Assembly: GCA_012512295.1 (NCBI GenBank) | Contig: JAAZDI010000312.1 | Span: 1 to 9,819, forward strand | Direction of reading: 5' to 3' | Source of the DNA: Syntrophomonadaceae bacterium | Lineage (GTDB): Bacteria; Bacillota; Ch66; Ch109 | DNA length: 9,819 nt | Shown: positions 1 through 5,768 of the stretch, piece by piece | Numbering within the stretch: position 1 is the stretch's first letter | Layout: every line of letters begins with the position of its first letter | Notes under the pieces: generated by a model | What the model was told of the DNA's origin: nothing | What the model saw: only the letters and a program-made list of their open reading frames with translations | The model's database searches: none | Position numbers and translations under genes: made by a program

Positions 1-2
1 AC

Positions 3-68
3 CAAGCGAGGCGGGAGATTGAGATGCCTGAATTGGCAGCTTATGGCTGGATAATCCAATCGTTTTAA
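3..68 (+). CDS. Possible C-terminal end of an unidentified upstream gene (partial)
   Basis: A frame open from the window edge runs 21 codons and stops at TAA 66-68, four bases before the dnaJ ribosome binding site, which is a typical operon spacing. The peptide ends in AAYGWIIQSF and does not resemble the acidic tail usual for DnaK, the gene most often found before dnaJ. The two other forward frames stop at 20-22 (peptide end PSEAGD) and 52-54. With so little sequence I cannot tell whether this is a real gene end or chance. Confidence 0.2.
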   Translation, partial: QARREIEMPELAAYGWIIQSF

Positions 69-71
69 CTC

Positions 72-78
72 AGAGGAG
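72..78 (+). promoter_or_regulatory. Ribosome binding site of dnaJ
   Basis: AGAGGAG lies seven bases before ATG 86 and fixes the start of dnaJ. Confidence 0.7.
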
Positions 79-85
79 CGGTGGG

Positions 86-1279
86 ATGAGTAAACGTGAT
101 TATTATGAGGTGCTGGGAGTTAACCGGGGAGCCAGCGAGGCAGAATTGAAAAAAGCCTATCGCAAGTTAGCTCTGCAGTATCACCCGGACCGGAATAAAG
201 ATGACCCCAAGGCTGAAGAAAAATTTAAAGAAATAAATGAAGCTTACGAGGTTTTAAGTGACCCCCAAAAAAGGGCTGCCTATGACCAGTTCGGTCATGC
301 TGCTTTCGATCAGACTGCTGGGGCCCCGGGCGGGGGCTTTGGTGGTTTTAGCGGATTTGGTGATCCTTTCGATATTTTTGAAAGCTTCTTTGGCAGTGCT
401 TTTGGGGGCGGTTTTGGGGGCGGTCGGCGACGAAGCGGTCCCCAAGCCGGGGCAGATTTAAGGCTTGACCTGGAAATAACCCTGGAGGAAGCTTTTGCCG
501 GCGTGGAAAAAGAAGTGGATATTCCCCGGGCCGAAGAGTGTCCGGAATGTCACGGCTCCGGGGCTGCGCCCGGGACGCAGCGCATTAGGTGTTCAGCATG
601 CCAGGGAACCGGTCAGATTAAGACAATCCAGAATACAGTCTTGGGACGGTTTCAGTCGGTTCGAACCTGTTCCCAATGCGGCGGAGAAGGCACTGTGGTG
701 GAAAAACCTTGTCCAGAGTGTCGAGGGCAGGGGAAAGTACGGCGAGTTCGGAAAATTAAGGTCCGGATTCCGGCTGGGATTGACAATGACGCTCGCTTAA
801 GGCTGAGTGGTGAAGGTGAAGCCGGGGACCGAGGTGGGCCACCGGGTGACCTTTATGTTTTTATTTATGTCAAACCTCACCGGTTATTTAAACGCCAGCG
901 GGATGATCTCAGTTCAGAGATTTCGATTAATATGGTCCAGGCAGCTTTAGGGACATCCATCGAGGTCCCGACCCTAGATGGCACAGCGGTGCTCAAGATT
1001 CCGGAAGGAACTCAGTCCGGCTCGATCTTTCGTTTAAGGGGCAAAGGAATGCCTCGTCTGCGCGGCAATGGCCGAGGCGACCTGCACGTTCAGGTGGTGG
1101 TAAAAACACCGACTCGGCTGACCTCAGAACAAAAAGAGTTGTTGCGCCAGTTAGGGAAAACCATGGGCATGGAGTCAACCGAGAATTCAACAGCAGTCTT
1201 TTCTGAGGGAACTAGGGAAAAAGAGAGAGATAAAGATAAGGGCTTCTTCGAGAAGGTTAGGGATGCCTTTATTGGTTAA
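86..1279 (+). CDS. dnaJ: Chaperone protein DnaJ (Hsp40)
   Basis: This is the cytoplasmic co-chaperone that delivers unfolded clients to DnaK and stimulates its ATPase. The 397-residue protein has the full type I layout. The J domain spans about 4-70, with the HPD motif at 33-35 that contacts DnaK. A Gly/Phe-rich linker follows at about 78-115. Four intact CxxCxGxG zinc repeats sit at 152-159, 169-176, 195-202 and 209-216. Two beta-rich substrate-binding domains occupy about 120-345, and a charged linker leads to the family-typical end FFEKVRDAFIG. ATG 86 is supported by AGAGGAG seven bases upstream. Length and motifs are normal. Downstream comes a 210-base gap with repeats before prmA, so dnaJ may close its own transcription unit. 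No CIRCE operator is visible, as expected because it would lie before the first gene of the operon. Confidence 0.98.
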   Translation: MSKRDYYEVLGVNRGASEAELKKAYRKLALQYHPDRNKDDPKAEEKFKEINEAYEVLSDPQKRAAYDQFGHAAFDQTAGAPGGGFGGFSGFGDPFDIFESFFGSAFGGGFGGGRRRSGPQAGADLRLDLEITLEEAFAGVEKEVDIPRAEECPECHGSGAAPGTQRIRCSACQGTGQIKTIQNTVLGRFQSVRTCSQCGGEGTVVEKPCPECRGQGKVRRVRKIKVRIPAGIDNDARLRLSGEGEAGDRGGPPGDLYVFIYVKPHRLFKRQRDDLSSEISINMVQAALGTSIEVPTLDGTAVLKIPEGTQSGSIFRLRGKGMPRLRGNGRGDLHVQVVVKTPTRLTSEQKELLRQLGKTMGMESTENSTAVFSEGTREKERDKDKGFFEKVRDAFIG

Positions 1280-1293
1280 ATTAATCCTATCTA

Positions 1294-1438
1294 CCCATAC
1301 CCGTGAGACACATCCACCAATGAAAATAACCCAAGGAACAATAGACGTGTTACTTACTTACTAACCGCCCATGCCTGTTAGGCACAACCACCAACGAAAA
1401 TAACACAATAAACAATAGACGGGTTATTTACTTAGTAA
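1294..1438. repeat. Two tandem imperfect direct repeats, 71 bases each, period 74
   Basis: Bases 1294-1364 and 1368-1438 align without gaps at an offset of exactly 74. My base-by-base comparison finds 12 mismatches in 71 positions (about 83% identity). Both copies begin CCCAT and contain the shared blocks GAAAATAAC and AACAATAGACG, ending in TTACTAA or TTAGTAA. The period is not a multiple of three and no start or stop context supports coding. Copy 2 holds a small perfect hairpin at 1372-1384 (TGCCT-GTT-AGGCA) that is broken at three pairs in copy 1. The repeats fill nearly the whole dnaJ-prmA gap and end 14 bases before a -10-like box. Function unknown. Confidence 0.85.
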
Positions 1439-1452
1439 TCTTATTTCCTGGG

Positions 1453-1458
1453 TATAAT
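1453..1458 (+). promoter_or_regulatory. Possible promoter -10 box for prmA
   Basis: A perfect TATAAT lies 31 bases before the prmA start. The -35 region is poor: CTTAGT at 1431-1436 gives a 16-base spacer but few matches, and TTTACT at 1427-1432 is too far away at 20 bases. The box sits just after the direct repeats. Its position suggests a separate start for prmA transcription, possibly factor-assisted. Confidence 0.4.
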
Positions 1459-1473
1459 AGTCCGGAGGCTGTT

Positions 1474-1482
1474 AAGGAGAGG
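1474..1482 (+). promoter_or_regulatory. Ribosome binding site of prmA
   Basis: AAGGAGAGG lies seven bases before GTG 1490 and supports a GTG start for prmA. Confidence 0.75.
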
Positions 1483-1489
1483 TGCAGCA

Positions 1490-2476
1490 GTGATCTGGCA
1501 GGAAATAAAAGTCACGACGACTCACGCGGCGGCGGATGCAGTGGCGAATTTATTCCATGAAATGGGCTTTGGAGGAGTTGTCATTGAAGATCCTCAGTTG
1601 GTTGAACGGTACACCCATTCAGCCGGTTGGGATTGTTACGAATTGCCGCCCGAGGTTCTCCAGGGTGATCATGTTACGGTTAAGGGATATCTCCCTCTAA
1701 CAGATAAGCCGAGTGGGGAGATAAACGAGGAACCTCCTAGACTGACAGAGCTGCGGCAGCGTCTGGTACAACTCTGGGCGATGTTTGAAGGCGAAGATGG
1801 CCAGGTTTCTTTGGGTCAGATAGATGAGGATGATTGGGCTCAGGCCTGGAAGAAATATTATCACCCAGTCAAGATCTCCGATAAGATTGTTATTAAGCCT
1901 TCCTGGGAAAACTACTCGACAGCCTCAGACCAAATTGTTATTGATTTGGATCCAGGAATGGCCTTTGGCACCGGCACTCACCCAACAACGGTCCATTGCC
2001 TGAGAGCTTTAGAACGGTATATTCGCGGCGGAGAGTTAGTCGCTGACGTGGGAACTGGTTCGGGGATTTTAGCAATTGCCGCCGCTAAACTAGGAGCAGC
2101 CGAGGTGCTGGCCGTTGATCTTGATCAGTTAGCCACCTCAATCGCTGCCGAAAACATCCGGCTCAATGGAGTAGCAGACCGGGTGCGCGTCCTGACCGGG
2201 GACCTGCTGGAACCCCTGGCAGACCGGCAGGGGTTTGATTTAATTGTCGGTAACCTAGTCGCTCCGATCGTGCGGCGGCTGGGTCCGTCAGCCTGGGAGA
2301 AACTAAAGCCAGGCGGCTTGTTTATTGGCGCGGGGATTATTCAGGGGCGATTGTCGGAAGTGCTGGAGGAATTAACCGGTATTGGATTTGAACTGGTAGA
2401 AATCACCGATGAAGGTGAATGGTCAACAGTCGTTGTTTCTCGACCGGGACCCGGACCGGACACGGAGACACGTTAA
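1490..2476 (+). CDS. prmA: Ribosomal protein L11 methyltransferase
   Basis: PrmA transfers methyl groups from S-adenosylmethionine to amino groups of ribosomal protein L11 in the cytoplasm. The 328-residue protein starts at GTG 1490 behind a strong AAGGAGAGG site. The N-terminal L11-recognition domain (about 1-110, opening MIWQEIKV) is followed by a linker and a class I methyltransferase fold. FGTGTHPTT at 159-167 is the family signature. DVGTGSGIL at 186-194 is the SAM-binding glycine loop. AVDLD at 208-212 is the acidic ribose-binding strand end, and GNLVAPI at 254-260 is the catalytic-loop motif. Length is slightly above the usual 300 or so, from an acidic insert near 70-105 and a short Pro/Gly tail at 319-328. 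It is followed 24 bases later by rsmE, the order seen in B. subtilis (yqeT-yqeU), so the two are probably co-transcribed. Confidence 0.96.
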   Translation: MIWQEIKVTTTHAAADAVANLFHEMGFGGVVIEDPQLVERYTHSAGWDCYELPPEVLQGDHVTVKGYLPLTDKPSGEINEEPPRLTELRQRLVQLWAMFEGEDGQVSLGQIDEDDWAQAWKKYYHPVKISDKIVIKPSWENYSTASDQIVIDLDPGMAFGTGTHPTTVHCLRALERYIRGGELVADVGTGSGILAIAAAKLGAAEVLAVDLDQLATSIAAENIRLNGVADRVRVLTGDLLEPLADRQGFDLIVGNLVAPIVRRLGPSAWEKLKPGGLFIGAGIIQGRLSEVLEELTGIGFELVEITDEGEWSTVVVSRPGPGPDTETR

Positions 2477-2488
2477 CGTTTATCATTG

Positions 2489-2494
2489 AAGGAG
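2489..2494 (+). promoter_or_regulatory. Ribosome binding site that decides the rsmE start
   Basis: AAGGAG at 2489-2494 lies six bases before ATG 2501. A longer reading from TTG 2486 would place this site inside the gene, so ATG 2501 is preferred. Confidence 0.75.
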
Positions 2495-2500
2495 TTCCCA

Positions 2501-3274
2501 ATGAACAGGTTTCATGTCCCCCCAGAACGAATCCGACACGGGGAGGCGGTTATTGAAGGAGCGGCGGCCCGGCATATCTCTCGGGTGTTGCGTTTTAATC
2601 CCGGTGATCAAATCCGGATTTTTGACGGGAAAGGCCATGAGTACTTAGCCCGCATTCGGGAGATCAGCGGTCAGCGGATCATCGCTGCCCTGGAAAAGGC
2701 ATTAACTGATCTAACTTCAAATAACCGGCCGGCTGGCGAGCCCCTTCTCCAGGTCGTTTTGTGTCAGGGTATACCTAAAGGAGAGAAAATGGAGTTTATT
2801 CTCCAGAAAGGAACTGAATTGGGAGCGGTTCGATTTATTCCTTTAGTGACAGAAAGGACTGTGGTGCGTCTCGAGGCAGCCCGGGCTGATAATCGACGTC
2901 TGAGATGGCAGCGGGTAGCGACTGAGGCCGCCCGGCAGTGTCAACGGCAGATGATCCCGCAAGTCGATTCGGTTCAGTCCCTAAATCAGGCCTTGACCTT
3001 GGTGCCTTCCGAGGCAGTGGGCTTAATCCCTTGGGAGGACGAAACCGCGACGACTTTAAAGGATTTAATCCGGCAGATGCCGGAGGCCCCGCCGCAGGTT
3101 TGGGTATTCATTGGCCCGGAAGGCGGCTTTTCCGCGGCAGAGATAACCCAGGCTAGACAGGCTGGTTTGGTCCCGGTATCGTTAGGGCCTCGAATCTTAC
3201 GTACCGAAACAGCTGGACTGGCCGTACTGACCATGCTGCTGTATGCCTGGGGAGATTTGGGCGGTGAGGGGTAA
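2501..3274 (+). CDS. rsmE: 16S rRNA (uracil-1498-N3)-methyltransferase
   Basis: RsmE methylates N3 of U1498 in 16S rRNA of the small subunit, near the decoding centre, using SAM. The 257-residue protein has an N-terminal PUA-like RNA-binding part (about 1-70, with ISRVLRFNPGD at 26-36) and a C-terminal SPOUT domain with a trefoil knot. Family motifs seen are KGEKMEFILQKGTELG at 93-108, TEAARQCQR at 141-149, IGPEGGFSAAE at 204-214 and LGPRILRTETA at 228-238; the last two form the knotted SAM site. The start at ATG 2501 follows the AAGGAG site. An in-frame TTG at 2486 would add five residues but lies upstream of that site. It follows prmA closely. A 144- to 162-base gap before mtaB contains no convincing terminator or promoter. 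Confidence 0.95.
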   Translation: MNRFHVPPERIRHGEAVIEGAAARHISRVLRFNPGDQIRIFDGKGHEYLARIREISGQRIIAALEKALTDLTSNNRPAGEPLLQVVLCQGIPKGEKMEFILQKGTELGAVRFIPLVTERTVVRLEAARADNRRLRWQRVATEAARQCQRQMIPQVDSVQSLNQALTLVPSEAVGLIPWEDETATTLKDLIRQMPEAPPQVWVFIGPEGGFSAAEITQARQAGLVPVSLGPRILRTETAGLAVLTMLLYAWGDLGGEG

Positions 3275-3418
3275 GCGGTTTTGTTTTTTCCGTGGTACGC
3301 CTAGTGGATATGATGATTGACCGGAATTTGGGGGCAGGCGCGATTTGGCAATCATGAGTAGTAATCGGCAGGAGTAGCGGCTGAATGGAAATGACCGGGA
3401 CCTGAGAATATAGAGAAC

Positions 3419-4873
3419 ATGGAAAGAATGTTGAGAATGTCAGTGCCTAAAAGAAAAACGGTTGCGGCCCATACCCTGGGCTGTAAGGTCAACCAACATG
3501 AAACAGAGACCATTCTGGAACTTTTTCGGCAACGGGGATACCAGGTGGTCGATTTTGCCGGTGAGGCAGATGTCTACTTGATTAACACCTGTACCGTCAC
3601 TCACCTAGGGGACCGCAAATCCCGCCAAATAATTCGTCGTGCCACCCGTCAGACCCCACATGCCTTGGTTGTCGTGACCGGCTGCTACGCTCAAAGAGCC
3701 CCGGAAGAGATCGCTGAACTGCCCGGGGTCGATTTAATTATCGGTAATCAAGAGCGCGGACAAATTGTCGAGCTAGTCGAAAAGTTGGCTGGTAAGAAAG
3801 GTAATATTGAAAACCTCCCAAGCGATCCTGAGGCAAATCAACCTTTAGCTCGGACTCCAGTCAAACTGGTTAATAACATGCAGTTGGTCCGATCCTTTGA
3901 GGAATTACCACTAGTCATAAAGAGAGGCCGAACCCGGGCCCTGGTCAAAGTAGAGGATGGCTGCAACCAGTATTGTTCTTACTGCATAGTTCCTTATACC
4001 CGAGGACCAGTCCGGAGCCGGCCGGCCGAACGCGTGGTGGCGGAGATCACGCAGTTGGTGGAGGCTGGGTTTCAGGAAATTGTCCTGACCGGGATTCACA
4101 CCTCCGCCTACGGTTTAGAATGGCGGCAGGGCAAAACAACCCCGAACCTGGCTACCCTGATTGAATTAATCTTGCGGGAGGTGCCGGGTTTGGCCCGTCT
4201 GCGGATTAGCTCGGTCGAACCGACTGAGGTACCAGAGGAATTGAGCGAGATTATGGCCAATTCCCGAGTTCTTTGCCGTCACCTGCATATCCCGCTGCAG
4301 AGCGGGGATGATGAAATTTTGCAAAAAATGCGGCGACCTTATTCTACCGCCCAGTATGCCGCTTTAGTGCGTAATTTGCGTGAACGCATACCCGGGCTAG
4401 CCATAACCACCGATGTTATGGTCGGCTTCCCTGGCGAGACCGATGCCCACTTTGCTCGGAGCTGCTCCTTTATTGAGCAAATAGGCTTTAGTGATCTGCA
4501 TGTGTTTAAGTATAGCCCAAGAAAAGGGACTCCAGCGGCAGCGTTTAAGGAGCAGGTAGCCCCACCGATCAAGGAGAAGAGGAGTCAGTTTCTGATTGCG
4601 CTGGCCGCTGCTTTGCGGCAAAGGTACGCGGCTGAGTTTTTGGGTAAATCGCTGGAAGTTTTATTAGAGGAAGAAGTTAAGGTCCCGCCTGGGTTGCGGC
4701 TGACCATTGACCAGCCGGTAAAGTATTGGGCTGGTTATTCAGACAACTACCTGCGGGTCACGGTTCCGGTCCTTGGGAATGACTCAATGGCCGGCAGATT
4801 CGTCAAGGTAAGTTTAATGACCATCGATAATGAATTTTTACTCGGCCGGTTAATCGAGAATAGCAGGAACTAA
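3419..4873 (+). CDS. mtaB: tRNA (N6-threonylcarbamoyladenosine-37-C2)-methylthiotransferase MtaB
   Basis: MtaB converts t6A37 to ms2t6A37 in ANN-decoding tRNAs, stabilising the codon-anticodon pair. It is a radical-SAM enzyme with two iron-sulfur clusters. In the 484-residue reading, the N-terminal UPF0004 domain opens AAHTLGCKVNQHETE, and Cys22, Cys58 (NTCTV) and Cys89 (TGCY) are the expected ligands of the auxiliary cluster. The radical-SAM motif is CNQYCSYC at 182-189. IVLTGIHTSAYG at 221-232, HLHIPLQSGDDE at 288-299 and VMVGFPGETD at 333-342 are hallmark methylthiotransferase motifs. A TRAM domain closes the protein at about 420-480. LTGIH and the B. subtilis YqeV context point to MtaB rather than MiaB or RimO. 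Start is uncertain: ATG 3419, 3428 and 3437 are all in frame. ATG 3437 has GGAAAG ten bases upstream and would give 478 residues, closer to homologues; ATG 3419 has only a weak site. Confidence 0.95.
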   Translation: MERMLRMSVPKRKTVAAHTLGCKVNQHETETILELFRQRGYQVVDFAGEADVYLINTCTVTHLGDRKSRQIIRRATRQTPHALVVVTGCYAQRAPEEIAELPGVDLIIGNQERGQIVELVEKLAGKKGNIENLPSDPEANQPLARTPVKLVNNMQLVRSFEELPLVIKRGRTRALVKVEDGCNQYCSYCIVPYTRGPVRSRPAERVVAEITQLVEAGFQEIVLTGIHTSAYGLEWRQGKTTPNLATLIELILREVPGLARLRISSVEPTEVPEELSEIMANSRVLCRHLHIPLQSGDDEILQKMRRPYSTAQYAALVRNLRERIPGLAITTDVMVGFPGETDAHFARSCSFIEQIGFSDLHVFKYSPRKGTPAAAFKEQVAPPIKEKRSQFLIALAAALRQRYAAEFLGKSLEVLLEEEVKVPPGLRLTIDQPVKYWAGYSDNYLRVTVPVLGNDSMAGRFVKVSLMTIDNEFLLGRLIENSRN

Positions 4874-4915
4874 AGGAAACATGACGAATAGAATAGAGCA
4901 GGAGATATAAGTACC

Positions 4916-4925
4916 GGAAGGGGGG
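4916..4925 (+). promoter_or_regulatory. Ribosome binding site supporting the TTG start of the HIT gene
   Basis: The purine-rich GGAAGGGGGG ends six bases before TTG 4932. No ATG or GTG in the same frame offers an alternative that keeps the N-terminal CxxC motif. Confidence 0.65.
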
Positions 4926-4931
4926 AAAGCT

Positions 4932-5276
4932 TTGAACGATTGCCTGTTTTGTCAAATTGCGGCCAAAAAGATTCCCAGTCAGATTGTTTTTGAGGATGAC
5001 CAGATAATGGCTTTTAAAGATATAAACCCAGTCGCTCCGGTCCATATTCTTGTGATTCCTAAGAAACACATCCCTTCCTTGGCTGAGACTAGTCTTGAAG
5101 ACCAAAAGTTGCTCGGCTTGATTCAGGTGCAAGCCGCTAGAATCGCCGCCCAAGAAGGGATAGCCGAATCGGGTTACCGGTTGGTGGCTAACACTCGAGG
5201 TGATGGTGGTCAAACAGTTGGTCATTTGCATTACCATCTGCTGGGGGGGCGTCCGATGCAGTGGCCGCCGGGTTAA
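4932..5276 (+). CDS. hinT: HIT family protein, HinT-like purine nucleoside phosphoramidase
   Basis: HinT-type proteins hydrolyse AMP-linked phosphoramidates and related adenylated compounds in the cytoplasm as small dimers. This 114-residue protein is full length. It opens NDCLFCQIA, with Cys4 and Cys7 of the zinc-binding form, and has the core FKDINPVAPVHILVIPKKH at 28-46. The histidine triad is HLHYHLLGG at 98-106, with the middle His100 the expected nucleophile. It ends in RPMQWPPG, common in bacterial HinT. It starts at TTG 4932 behind a GGAAGGGGGG site. It lies 58 bases after mtaB and just before the rpsU promoter, so it is probably the last gene of the upstream unit. The exact substrate cannot be read from sequence. 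Confidence 0.92.
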   Translation: MNDCLFCQIAAKKIPSQIVFEDDQIMAFKDINPVAPVHILVIPKKHIPSLAETSLEDQKLLGLIQVQAARIAAQEGIAESGYRLVANTRGDGGQTVGHLHYHLLGGRPMQWPPG

Positions 5277-5283
5277 GCTTTTG

Positions 5284-5313
5284 TTGACTTGCCGGGTTGG
5301 GTTATAGTATAAT
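5284..5313 (+). promoter_or_regulatory. Sigma-A-type promoter of rpsU
   Basis: TTGACT at 5284-5289 and a perfect TATAAT at 5308-5313 are separated by 18 bases. Initiation would be near 5320, giving a leader of roughly 87 bases before rpsU. This is the strongest promoter in the window by match to consensus. Confidence 0.8.
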
Positions 5314-5325
5314 TATTGAGTATTT

Positions 5326-5359
5326 AAGCAATAGCCCGTGAGTAGAGCGAACATTGCTT
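5326..5359 (+). promoter_or_regulatory. Inverted repeat in the rpsU leader, followed by a T-rich stretch
   Basis: AAGCAAT at 5326-5332 pairs with ATTGCTT at 5353-5359 (seven base pairs, 20-base loop). A T-rich stretch follows, with six T's in a row at about 5370-5375, upstream of the rpsU ribosome binding site. It could be an attenuator or a protein-binding leader, but the stem is short and A/T-rich. Confidence 0.3.
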
Positions 5360-5391
5360 TGTTTAGTCTTTTTTGGCATATCTTCCGTGGT

Positions 5392-5400
5392 GGAGGGAGG
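5392..5400 (+). promoter_or_regulatory. Ribosome binding site that decides the rpsU start
   Basis: GGAGGGAGG ends six bases before GTG 5407. It excludes the longer reading from GTG 5338, which would place the site inside the gene. Confidence 0.8.
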
Positions 5401-5406
5401 GATACA

Positions 5407-5583
5407 GTGAGCGAGGTCAGAGTTGGAAAAAATGAAACCCTTGATAGTGCCCTGCGCCGGTTTAAGAGATCATGCCAAAAAGCGGGTGTTTTAGCGGAAG
5501 CCAGGAGAAGGGAACATTATGAAAAACCCAGCGTCAGACGAAAAAAGAAGTCTGAAGCTGCTCGAAAAAGGAAATTCCACTAA
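5407..5583 (+). CDS. rpsU: 30S ribosomal protein S21
   Basis: S21 is a small basic protein of the 30S platform that helps initiation near the anti-Shine-Dalgarno end of 16S rRNA. From GTG 5407 the product is 58 residues, the usual family size. It opens MSEVRVGKNETLDSALRRFK, has the family segment RRREHYEKPSVRRKKK and ends in the basic tail ARKRKFH. An in-frame GTG at 5338 would add 23 hydrophobic residues unlike any S21 and would bury the strong ribosome binding site, so it is rejected. The gene has its own strong promoter and ends at a hairpin terminator, so it appears monocistronic. In Bacillus rpsU is followed by yqeY; here that gene is absent. Confidence 0.96.
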   Translation: MSEVRVGKNETLDSALRRFKRSCQKAGVLAEARRREHYEKPSVRRKKKSEAARKRKFH

Positions 5584-5657
5584 AACCGATTAATATTAAT
5601 ATCGGGAAACATATGAGGTGTTTGTCACTAGGGCAGTACCCTGGGACAGTAAATAGT

Positions 5658-5686
5658 TTGACGTCAACAGGTCTGGTGGGTATTAT
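5658..5686 (+). promoter_or_regulatory. Probable promoter of the nfeD-floA block, interleaved with the rpsU terminator
   Basis: TTGACG at 5658-5663 and TATTAT at 5681-5686 are separated by exactly 17 bases and match consensus 5/6 each. The -10 box falls in the loop of the rpsU terminator. Initiation near 5693 would leave out the left arm, so the new transcript could not form that hairpin. The -35 box is part of the perfect palindrome TTGACGTCAA (5658-5667). Confidence 0.6.
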
Positions 5687-5705
5687 TTCTGCCAGACCTT
5701 TTGTT
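5669..5705 (+). terminator. Intrinsic terminator after rpsU
   Basis: AGGTCTGGT at 5669-5677 pairs with GCCAGACCT at 5691-5699 (eight perfect pairs plus one G-T pair, 13-base loop). The T-rich run TTTGTT follows directly. It is 86 bases after the rpsU stop and is the clearest terminator in the window. Confidence 0.8.
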
Positions 5706-5768
5706 ATTATCCTGTCCTAATTGATTCCTAAACACCAAATATTTTAGAAGGGTAGTTGATGGAAGAGT

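Noticed and set aside
2486..2500. TTG 2486 as the start of rsmE
   Set aside because: The AAGGAG site lies inside this extension and is ideally placed for ATG 2501.
3275..3300. T-rich run after rsmE as a terminator
   Set aside because: TTTTGTTTTTT follows the stop closely, but no stem of more than three pairs precedes it.
3317..3345. TTGACC at 3317-3322 as a -35 box for mtaB
   Set aside because: No -10-like sequence lies 16-18 bases downstream (the bases there are GCGATT).
3385..3405. Six-codon mini-frame (MEMTGT) behind AGGAG upstream of mtaB
   Set aside because: Ten-base spacing and tiny size make chance likely; it does not overlap the mtaB start, unlike the mini-frame at nfeD.
4881..4910. 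Nine-codon frame (MTNRIEQEI) between mtaB and the HIT gene
   Set aside because: It has a fair ribosome site but no sign of conservation or coupling; it ends well before the HIT ribosome site.
4803..5237. Reverse-strand frame of 144 codons opposite mtaB end and the HIT gene
   Set aside because: It spans two well-supported forward genes and their gap, and its translation resembles no family.
5338..5406. Upstream in-frame extension of rpsU from GTG 5338
   Set aside because: It adds 23 residues unlike any S21, begins in the promoter leader and buries the strong GGAGGGAGG site that fits GTG 5407.
5586..5605. CCGAT...ATCGG inverted repeat just after rpsU as a terminator
   Set aside because: Only five pairs around an A/T-rich loop and no T run; the hairpin at 5669-5699 is a far better terminator.
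5613..5720. A 35-codon frame after rpsU
   Set aside because: It runs straight through the terminator and the probable nfeD promoter, has no good ribosome site and resembles nothing I know.
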